Source: Butyricicoccus sp.
GTDB lineage: Bacteria; Bacillota; Clostridia; Oscillospirales; Butyricicoccaceae
Assembly: GCA_031293105.1 (NCBI GenBank)
Contig: JAUMSA010000004.1
Location: forward strand, 1-10,891
Direction: 5' to 3'
DNA length: 10,891 nt
Under the pieces are notes generated by a model. The model saw nothing but the letters and a program-made list of their open reading frames with translations, did no database searches and was not told the DNA's origin. A program made the translations under genes and the position numbers. Positions within the stretch are counted from its first letter, which is position 1; the number at the start of each line of letters is the position of its first letter. Shown one piece after another: positions 5,282 to 10,891 of the stretch.

Positions 5282-7342
5282 ATGCGAAGTATCTTCAAAC
5301 ATCTGCGGCCTCAATGGAAGGCCGTGCTGCTGATTGTCGTGTTCCTGCTTGTCCAGGCGGTGTGCGACCTGGCCTTGCCGACCTACACATCGTCGCTAAT
5401 CGATGTCGGCATCCAAAACAGCGGCGTGGAATATGCCGTGCCGGTGTCCATCCGCGCGTCCAGCTATGAAGCGGTCGCCCAGCAGATGACCGCCGACGAA
5501 CAGGCGCTCTGGCAGCAAAATTACACCCAACACGGTGAAGTATATACCCTGCACGAGGACGCCGACCAGGAGGCTCTCGACCAAGCCTTCACCACGCCTA
5601 TCACGCTGGCAGCGCTCGGGTCGCGCGGCACCCCGGCGACCCGGGATGACCTGCGTCTGATGGGCGACCAGACCGTGCACTCCACGGCTATCTCGTTTGT
5701 AAAGAGCGAATATGAAGCGCTAGGCGTCGACCTTTCGGACATCCAGACCAGTTATCTGCTGCGTACCGGCGGCAAAATGCTGGCCATGGCACTCGGCATG
5801 GCACTGGCGGTTGTGGTTGTCAGCTTTTTGGCCGCGCGCGTGGGCGCTTCGGTCGGCCGTGACCTGCGCGGCAAGGTGTTCCAGAAGGTCGTACACTTCT
5901 CGGGCGCAGAATTTTCCAAGTTTTCGACCGCTTCGCTCATCACCCGCAGCACGAGCGATATCCAGCAAATTCAGCTGGTTGTGACCATGCTGCTGCGTAT
6001 GGTGGCCTATGCGCCCATCCTGGCGCTGGGCGGCATCGTCATGGTCATCCGCACCAGCTCGGGCATGGAATGGATTATCGTGCTGGCTGTGGCGCTGCTG
6101 CTGGCGCTCATCGGCGTGCTGATGACGGTTGCTATGCCCAAATTCAAGAAAATGCAGGTTTTGGTCGACCACGTCAACCTGGTAGCTCGTGAGATTTTGA
6201 CCGGCCTGTCGGTCATCCGCGCGTTCGGCCGCGAAAAGGTGGAGGAACAGCGCTTTGACGGCGCCAACCGCGACCTGACGCGCAACATGCTGTTTACCAA
6301 CCGGTGTATGAGCTTCATGCTGCCGTGCATGATGCTGCTGATGAACGGCATCTCGGTGCTGATCGTATGGACGGCTTCCCACCGCATCGACGCCGGTGCG
6401 CTGGGCGTCGGCGAAATGACGGCCTTCATCACCTATACCATGATGATCGTCATGAGCTTCCTCATGCTGGCCATGATGAGCATTATGCTGCCACGTGCGG
6501 CGGTTTCCAGCGAGCGTATCGACGAGGTGCTCGCCACCGAGCCGACCATCCACAACCCGGCATCGCCCGAACCCTTTGCCGTTTCCGACGGTGTCGTCCG
6601 GTTTGAGCATGTATCTTTCCACTACCCGGAAGCGTCGGACAATGTGCTGACCGACATCGATTTCGAAGCCCGTCCCGGCCAGACGACCGCGATCATCGGC
6701 TCGACCGGCTGCGGCAAGTCTACGCTCATCAACCTCATCCCGCGTTTTTATGACGTGACCGAGGGTCGCATCACGATCGACGGCCAGGATGTGCGCCATA
6801 TGGATCTGCATGCGCTGCGCGGCCTGATTGGCCTCGCGCCGCAGAAGGGCGTGCTGTTCTCGGGCACCATTGTATCGAACATCTGCTACGGTGCGCCGGA
6901 CGCAACGGCGGATACCGTGCACGAAGCGGCGGCCATTGCCCAGGCGACCGAATTCATCGAGGGCAAGCCCACCGGCTATGACAGCCCGATTGCGCAGGGC
7001 GGCTCGAACGTATCGGGCGGCCAGAAGCAGCGTCTGTCCATTGCGCGCGCGATTGCCCGCGACCCGAAGATCTATATTTTTGACGATACCTTCTCGGCGC
7101 TTGACTTTAAGACCGACGCCGCCCTGCGGCGCGCGCTCGGGCCCAAAACCCAAAAGAGCACGGTCATTATTGTCGCGCAGCGTATTTCGACCATTCTGCA
7201 CGCCGACCAAATCCTTGTGCTGGACGACGAAGGCCGGCTGGTCGGCAAGGGTACCCATGCCGAACTGATGGCCTCGTGTGAGACCTATCAGCAGATTGCG
7301 CGCAGCCAGCTTTCCGAAGAAGAACTAAAGGAGGGAGCATAA
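5282..7342 (+). CDS. ABC exporter half-transporter, subunit with degenerate catalytic site
   Basis: This 686-residue protein is a type I ABC exporter half: six membrane helices (about 13-31, 164-184, 235-257, 263-285, 345-363, 378-402) fused to an NBD (about 437-680). The NBD has Walker A GSTGCGKST (473-481), Q-loop Gln521, an intact VSGGQ signature (577-581) and Walker B KIYIFDD (596-602). Asp602 replaces the catalytic Glu, and the H-loop is VAQRIST with Gln633 instead of His. This is the degenerate partner of a heterodimeric exporter, as in the TM287/TM288 and BmrC/BmrD class. A hydrophilic stretch of about 115 residues (45-160) between helices 1 and 2 is much longer than the usual first external loop. 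AAGGAAG precedes the ATG, 21 bases after marR. The next gene, its partner, starts 1 base after this stop. Substrate unknown; a drug, toxic metabolite or peptide is plausible. Confidence 0.95.
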   Translation: MRSIFKHLRPQWKAVLLIVVFLLVQAVCDLALPTYTSSLIDVGIQNSGVEYAVPVSIRASSYEAVAQQMTADEQALWQQNYTQHGEVYTLHEDADQEALDQAFTTPITLAALGSRGTPATRDDLRLMGDQTVHSTAISFVKSEYEALGVDLSDIQTSYLLRTGGKMLAMALGMALAVVVVSFLAARVGASVGRDLRGKVFQKVVHFSGAEFSKFSTASLITRSTSDIQQIQLVVTMLLRMVAYAPILALGGIVMVIRTSSGMEWIIVLAVALLLALIGVLMTVAMPKFKKMQVLVDHVNLVAREILTGLSVIRAFGREKVEEQRFDGANRDLTRNMLFTNRCMSFMLPCMMLLMNGISVLIVWTASHRIDAGALGVGEMTAFITYTMMIVMSFLMLAMMSIMLPRAAVSSERIDEVLATEPTIHNPASPEPFAVSDGVVRFEHVSFHYPEASDNVLTDIDFEARPGQTTAIIGSTGCGKSTLINLIPRFYDVTEGRITIDGQDVRHMDLHALRGLIGLAPQKGVLFSGTIVSNICYGAPDATADTVHEAAAIAQATEFIEGKPTGYDSPIAQGGSNVSGGQKQRLSIARAIARDPKIYIFDDTFSALDFKTDAALRRALGPKTQKSTVIIVAQRISTILHADQILVLDDEGRLVGKGTHAELMASCETYQQIARSQLSEEELKEGA

Positions 7343-7343
7343 G

Positions 7344-9179
7344 ATGGCGCACACCAGACGTGGACCGGGTGGCCCCGGCGGCCCAGGCGGTTATGTGCCC
7401 GGCGAAAAGGCCAAGAACTTCAAGGGCACCATGGGCAAAATGATTCGGTATATCAGCTCGTACCATGCGGCTGTGATATGCGTCGCACTGTTCGCCATTG
7501 GCGGCACGATCTTCAACATCGTCGGCCCCAAGGTGCTCGGCCAGGCGACCACCGAACTGGCAAACGGCCTGATGGCCAAGATCAGCGGTGCGGGCGGCAT
7601 TGATTTTTCGCTCATTGCCCGCATTCTTCTGTTCGCCCTAGGGCTGTATATCATCAGCGCCGCGCTGACCTTCTGCCAGAGCTTCCTCATGACCGGCATC
7701 ACCCAGAAGATCTGTTACCGCATGCGCCGTGAGATCGTGGAAAAGATCGACCGCATGCCCATGCGGTATTTTGAGGAACGCACCTACGGCGAAGTGCTCT
7801 CGCGCATCACCAACGACGTCGATACCCTGGGCATGGGCTTAAACCAGAGTGTGACCCAGCTTATCACCTCGGTATCCACCATCTTGGGCGTGCTGGTGAT
7901 GATGCTGTCCATCTCGCCGCTGATGACGCTCATCACTGTGGTGTTGCTGCCCATCAGCGTGGGACTCATCACCCTGGTGGTGCGGTTCTCGCAGAAATAC
8001 TTTCGCGACCAGCAGGAATACCTGGGCGAAGTCAACGGCCAGGTTGAGGAGATTTACAGCGGTCACCACATCGTGCAGGCCTTTGGCCAGGAAGACACGG
8101 TCTGTGACAGCTTCCATGAAACCAACGAAAAACTGTATGTCTCGGCTTGGAAAAGCCAGTTCCTGCCCGGCATGATGCACCCGATCACGGTCTTTGTCGG
8201 CAACCTCGGCTATGTCGGCGTTGCGCTGTCGGGCGCCATCCTGGCCGCCCATGGCCGCATCACCATCGGTAACATCCAGGCGTTCATCCAGTACACCAAG
8301 AACTTTACCCAGCCCATCCAGCAGATTGCGCAGATCACCAACATGCTGCAATCCATGGCAGCGGCCGCCGAGCGTGTGTTTGCCTTCCTCGAGGAAGAGG
8401 AAGAGGAGCAATCCTCGGCCAGCGATTATCACCCGGGTCATATCCGCGGCCAGGTCACCTTCGACCATGTCCGCTTTGGCTACCGTCCCGACCAGGTGAT
8501 TATCAAGGATTTCTGCGCCCAGGTACAGCCCGGCCAGAAGATCGCCATTGTCGGCCCGACCGGCGCAGGCAAGACCACCATGGTCAAGCTTCTGATGCGG
8601 TATTACGACGTACAGGGCGGCGGCATCTATCTGGACGGCCACAACATCAAGGAATTCGGCCGCCGCGGCCTGCGTGAAGCCTTTGGCATGGTCTTGCAGG
8701 ACACCTGGCTGTTCCAGGGCACCATTATGGAAAATCTGCGCTATGGCCGCATGGATGCGACCGATGAAGAAGTCATCGAGGCCGCCAAGGCCGCGCGCGT
8801 GCACCACTTCATCCAGACGCTGCCGGGCGGCTACCAGATGGAGCTGAACGAAGAAGCGTCCAACGTATCCCAGGGTCAGAAACAGCTTTTGACTATCGCA
8901 CGTGCCATTCTGGCCAATCGGCCGGTGCTCATTTTGGACGAAGCGACCTCGTCGGTCGATACCCGCACCGAGTCGGAAATCCAGAAGGCCATGGACACCC
9001 TGGTCGCCGGGCGCACCAGTTTTATCATCGCGCACCGCCTGTCGACCATCAAAAACGCCGACCTCATTTTGTGCATGAAGGACGGCGACATCATCGAACA
9101 GGGCACCCACGACGAGCTGATTGCCAAGAACGGCTTTTACGCCGGACTGTACAACAGCCAGTTTGAAAAGGTGTCGTAA
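7344..9179 (+). CDS. ABC exporter half-transporter, subunit with the consensus catalytic residues
   Basis: This 611-residue protein has six membrane helices (about 40-62, 90-112, 168-190, 193-215, 280-302, 310-330) and a C-terminal NBD. Walker A is GPTGAGKTT (404-412), the Q-loop is Gln452, Walker B is VLILDEATSS (528-537) with catalytic Glu533, and the H-loop is IIAHRLST with His564. Its signature is VSQGQ (508-512) rather than VSGGQ, so it pairs with the preceding subunit to give one functional ATP site (this Walker A/B with the partner's signature) and one degenerate site. The N terminus carries a Gly/Pro repeat (GPGGPGGPGG, 7-16) before EKAKNFKGT, and six Glu (350-355) lie in the TMD-NBD linker. 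The ribosome site AAGGAGGG (7328-7335) is inside the previous gene, and one base separates the two reading frames, indicating translational coupling and balanced subunit synthesis. Confidence 0.95.
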   Translation: MAHTRRGPGGPGGPGGYVPGEKAKNFKGTMGKMIRYISSYHAAVICVALFAIGGTIFNIVGPKVLGQATTELANGLMAKISGAGGIDFSLIARILLFALGLYIISAALTFCQSFLMTGITQKICYRMRREIVEKIDRMPMRYFEERTYGEVLSRITNDVDTLGMGLNQSVTQLITSVSTILGVLVMMLSISPLMTLITVVLLPISVGLITLVVRFSQKYFRDQQEYLGEVNGQVEEIYSGHHIVQAFGQEDTVCDSFHETNEKLYVSAWKSQFLPGMMHPITVFVGNLGYVGVALSGAILAAHGRITIGNIQAFIQYTKNFTQPIQQIAQITNMLQSMAAAAERVFAFLEEEEEEQSSASDYHPGHIRGQVTFDHVRFGYRPDQVIIKDFCAQVQPGQKIAIVGPTGAGKTTMVKLLMRYYDVQGGGIYLDGHNIKEFGRRGLREAFGMVLQDTWLFQGTIMENLRYGRMDATDEEVIEAAKAARVHHFIQTLPGGYQMELNEEASNVSQGQKQLLTIARAILANRPVLILDEATSSVDTRTESEIQKAMDTLVAGRTSFIIAHRLSTIKNADLILCMKDGDIIEQGTHDELIAKNGFYAGLYNSQFEKVS

Positions 9180-9185
9180 CACACA

Positions 9186-9223
9186 AAACACCGCTCCATT
9201 TCTGGAGCGGTGTTTGCTTTTTT
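9186..9223 (+). terminator. Intrinsic terminator of the MarR-ABC operon
   Basis: AAACACCGCTCCA (9186-9198) and its exact complement at 9203-9215 form a perfect 13-bp stem with a TTTC loop, followed by GC and six T residues (9218-9223). It begins 7 bases after the stop of the second ABC gene. Confidence 0.95.
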
Positions 9224-9242
9224 CTTCCATCTGCGATATGAT
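9214..9242 (+). promoter_or_regulatory. Possible promoter overlapping the preceding terminator
   Basis: TATGAT (9237-9242) is a good -10, and TTGCTT (9214-9219), a weak -35, lies 17 bases upstream, made from the last bases of the terminator stem and its T-run. It would start transcription near 9249, just before the ribosome site of the next gene. The spacing is ideal but the -35 matches consensus at only three positions. Confidence 0.45.
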
Positions 9243-9269
9243 AAAGCCAAAGAGGGGAGGGGGAGCCCG

Positions 9270-9926
9270 ATGCGCCGGAATATCATCCTAATTTTGCTCG
9301 CTGTGCTTGTGTTGGCCGGGCTGGGGGCGCTGTATCTCGTGCCCTGGTATCAGACGCTGTATCACACCCCAGCCATCCGGTATGACCATAAGGTATTTGC
9401 CTGCGAAGATGCAGCCGGGGACGTGCAGCGGTTTACTGACGGACAGAGCACCTTCACGTTTACCCCCACGGTGGACGGTACAGAGGTCACCATCGACTTT
9501 GCCTATTATGCGCCCGCCAGCTTTGTCGTCACCGAGCACGGGCAGGCGGTTACGGTTTCCCGTGCTGACGGCACAAAAGCCCTCTCGGGCATCTGGCGGG
9601 GCGGGGAGCTCATCGACCCGCAGACCGATTCGCCGCAATCGACCTATGCCTTTGAAATCCTGTCCGATACACCCAGCGCGTCGTTTGCACTGTGGCTGTA
9701 TGAGGAACAAAAGGACGGTATTCGCGGCCGGCCGGGCGTTGGGAGCGGGATTCTTCTCAGCTTTTGTGCCAGCTTTGCGGGGCTGACCGGCCTGCGGTTT
9801 CCCCATACCAAGACGGAAAAACAGATGCTCGCCCAATCGCCCAAACTGCGCCGCGGGATGCTTGTGTTCTTTTGCATCTTCCCCTTTGCCGCAATCCCTG
9901 TTATATTATATTGGGGAGTTACCTAA
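9270..9926 (+). CDS. Unrecognised small membrane protein with an external domain
   Basis: This 218-residue protein starts with MRR and a signal-anchor helix (5-24), followed by a predicted extracytoplasmic domain of about 130 residues (25-156) rich in Thr, Asp and beta-type segments such as STFTFTPTVDGTEVTIDF (60-77) and ASFVVTEHGQAVTVSRADG (83-101). Two more helices (157-174, 196-215) flank a basic cytoplasmic loop (KTEKQMLAQSPKLRR). I recognise no family motif. The reading frame stays open upstream to an ATG at 9210, but that lies inside the terminator stem; the ATG at 9270 is preceded by GGGGAGGGGGAG and is followed at once by the hydrophobic helix, so I choose it. The HAD gene starts 19 bases after its stop, which suggests one transcript. 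Function unknown. Confidence 0.8.
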   Translation: MRRNIILILLAVLVLAGLGALYLVPWYQTLYHTPAIRYDHKVFACEDAAGDVQRFTDGQSTFTFTPTVDGTEVTIDFAYYAPASFVVTEHGQAVTVSRADGTKALSGIWRGGELIDPQTDSPQSTYAFEILSDTPSASFALWLYEEQKDGIRGRPGVGSGILLSFCASFAGLTGLRFPHTKTEKQMLAQSPKLRRGMLVFFCIFPFAAIPVILYWGVT

Positions 9927-9945
9927 GGAAAGCAGGGAAAGAACT

Positions 9946-10758
9946 ATGAAATACGATTTGATTGCACTCGACCTGGACGGGACGGCGCTCAATCCGCAAA
10001 ACCAAGTGACGCCTGGGCTCATGGATGCCATCCGGGAGGCACAACGGCGCGGCATGCGCGTAGTCATCTCCACCGGGCGCATCTGCGGCGAAGCCTCGGA
10101 ATTTGCCCAAAAGATGGGGGCCGACGATTATATGGTCACCTCGGGCGGCGCAGCGGTGTCCATGTGGGGCGAAGGGCGATGCCTGATGCGCATCAGCATG
10201 CCGTGGGAAGCGTCGGTACGCGCCGCGGCGGCCCTCGAGCGCGTCGGCCTGTCCACGATGGTCTATGTGGGCGAGCGCATCCTCATCACGCCCTATGATG
10301 AGATGATGTTCGGCAAATACAAATCCAACGAAGGTTATTTGGCCATCAAGAAGGTCGTGCCCTCGGTGGCCGAATGGGTAGCCCAAAACCGCGTAATGGT
10401 GGACAAAATCTTTTCGCGTAGCATGGACCCCGCGACCATTGCCCGGACGCGGCAGGTGCTGGGCCAAATTGAGGGCATTCGGGTCATGAGCTCGGCGTCC
10501 GATAATGTGGAAATCGTGTCCCCGGCCGCCGATAAGGGCACCGCCCTTGGGCTTTTGTGCCGGCTGTACGGCACCGACCTGAGCCGGTGCGCGGCTGTGG
10601 GCGACAGCGAGAACGATTTGGAAATGCTGTCCGCTGTGGGCATGCCCATCGCCATGGGCAACGCCCGGGAGGATGTCAAGGCGCTGTGCCGGCATGTGAC
10701 GGGAGACAATGCGCACGACGGGGCGGCGCAGGCCATCGAATGGCTGCTCGGGCAATAA
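9946..10758 (+). CDS. Cof-type HAD-IIB family phosphatase
   Basis: This 270-residue cytoplasmic enzyme shows all HAD motifs. Motif I is ALDLDGT (7-13), with nucleophile Asp9 and acid/base Asp11. Motif II is VISTGR (40-45). Motif III is Lys197 in SPAADKGTAL, and motif IV is VGDSENDLEML (218-228), with Asp220 and Asp224 for Mg2+. The region 83-185 between motifs II and III is the C2B-type cap that selects substrates, typical of the Cof/YbiV/YidA group acting on sugar phosphates, FMN or other phosphometabolites. The frame is open upstream to an ATG at 9862 inside the previous gene, but the ATG at 9946, following AAGGAAAGCAGGGAAAG, gives the standard HAD start MKYDLIALDLDGT. It lies 19 bases after the small membrane protein gene. 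The specific substrate cannot be assigned from sequence. Confidence 0.95.
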   Translation: MKYDLIALDLDGTALNPQNQVTPGLMDAIREAQRRGMRVVISTGRICGEASEFAQKMGADDYMVTSGGAAVSMWGEGRCLMRISMPWEASVRAAAALERVGLSTMVYVGERILITPYDEMMFGKYKSNEGYLAIKKVVPSVAEWVAQNRVMVDKIFSRSMDPATIARTRQVLGQIEGIRVMSSASDNVEIVSPAADKGTALGLLCRLYGTDLSRCAAVGDSENDLEMLSAVGMPIAMGNAREDVKALCRHVTGDNAHDGAAQAIEWLLGQ

Positions 10759-10774
10759 AAAAAGGAAGGGAACA

Positions 10775-10837
10775 TTGAACCGCCCCAGATTGTGCGGACA
10801 GCACAAAAAAGAGGCCTACAAGAGTAGAATAGACTGA
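10775..10837 (+). CDS. Possible 20-residue ORF with TTG start (speculative)
   Basis: After the HAD stop the sequence AAGGAAGGG (10762-10770) resembles the ribosome sites used elsewhere in this window and is followed at 10775 by a TTG that opens 20 codons, ending with TGA at 10835-10837, just before the terminal inverted repeat. The peptide would be basic and hydrophilic (M/L-NRPRLCGQHKKEAYKSRID). An ATT at 10774 opens an alternative 17-codon frame. No known microprotein is recognised; it could equally be untranslated 3' UTR. Confidence 0.15.
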   Translation: MNRPRLCGQHKKEAYKSRID

Positions 10838-10840
10838 ATT

Positions 10841-10884
10841 AAAGACTGGCTTGGCGAAGCGAGAGCGGAGCCAGGCCAGTCTTT
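10841..10884. terminator. Long inverted repeat, probably a terminator after the HAD gene
   Basis: The arms at 10841-10855 and 10870-10884 pair over 15 bp with one G-U wobble, enclosing a 14-base purine-rich loop (GAAGCGAGAGCGGA). The right arm ends in CTTT but the following bases (GTCTGGA) are not a strong T-run, and the window ends there. On the minus strand the stem is followed by AATTC, so it might serve a convergent neighbour beyond the edge. The hairpin is clear; terminator function is likely but not certain. Confidence 0.55.
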
Positions 10885-10891
10885 GTCTGGA

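Noticed and set aside
5720..7258. Minus-strand open frame of 512 codons opposite the first ABC gene
   Set aside because: The translation is rich in His, Arg, Gln and Asp with no recognisable domain and no good ribosome site, typical of the complement of a GC-rich coding frame.
7839..9230. Minus-strand open frame of 463 codons opposite the second ABC gene
   Set aside because: Same reasoning; its start lies beyond the terminator hairpin and the plus-strand NBD motifs are unambiguous.
9210..9269. Upstream ATG at 9210 as start of the small membrane protein
   Set aside because: It lies inside the terminator stem with no ribosome site, whereas the ATG at 9270 has a strong one and directly precedes a signal-anchor helix.
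9885..9912. TATATTATATT (9902-9912) as an internal promoter for the HAD gene
   Set aside because: The -10-like bases are good but no convincing -35 occurs at 16-18 bases, and the stretch encodes the last helix of the upstream protein.
9862..9945. Upstream ATG at 9862 as start of the HAD phosphatase
   Set aside because: It lies inside the preceding gene and would add 28 residues before the standard N-terminal DLDGT strand; the ATG at 9946 has its own ribosome site.

Overview
The window looks like chromosome from a GC-rich (by eye near 60%) member of the Clostridia, most likely a gut Oscillospirales lineage (Butyricicoccaceae, Oscillospiraceae or Ruminococcaceae). The grounds are purine-rich Shine-Dalgarno sites, sigma-A type promoters, short intergenic gaps, strong GC-rich intrinsic terminators, and the protein types themselves. 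These are a MarR regulator with a paired half-size ABC exporter, an AlgI/DltB-type MBOAT next to an SGNH protein, a Cof-type HAD phosphatase and a small cyclophilin. The taxonomic placement is inference. I see no rRNA, tRNA, CRISPR array, insertion sequence or phage gene.

Layout. (1) Minus strand, 1-500: nearly all of a cyclophilin-type peptidyl-prolyl isomerase, running off the left edge, with its own promoter (570-598) and a leader hairpin. (2) Plus strand, 805-4667: a four-gene operon-like block reading away from the cyclophilin. It holds an unrecognised eight-helix membrane protein, an MBOAT O-acyltransferase, a membrane-anchored SGNH-type protein, and a small thioredoxin-fold ArsC/Spx-family protein, and it ends in a 15-bp terminator stem. 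(3) Plus strand, 4711-9223: a strong sigma-A promoter with a palindromic operator just after the -10, a MarR repressor, and two ABC half-exporter genes, closed by a perfect 13-bp terminator stem. (4) Plus strand, 9214-10758: a small unrecognised membrane protein and a Cof-type HAD phosphatase, with a possible tiny ORF and a long inverted repeat at the right edge.

How the genes work together. The MBOAT and SGNH genes form the core of a transmembrane acyl-transfer machine of the AlgI-AlgJ/X, PatA-PatB or DltB-DltD kind, probably O-acetylating a secreted or wall glycan whose identity cannot be read here. The MarR and ABC genes form a self-contained efflux module. The two NBDs carry complementary lesions: degenerate Walker B Glu and H-loop His in the first, degenerate signature in the second. 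This is the pattern of heterodimeric exporters with one hydrolytic and one non-hydrolytic ATP site. The promoter palindromes suggest that MarR represses its own operon until a ligand releases it.

Nothing in the window is clearly a new class of system. The least explained parts are the eight-helix protein in the acylation operon, the large extracytoplasmic insertion in the first ABC subunit, the overlapping palindromes at the MarR promoter, and the 218-residue membrane protein.
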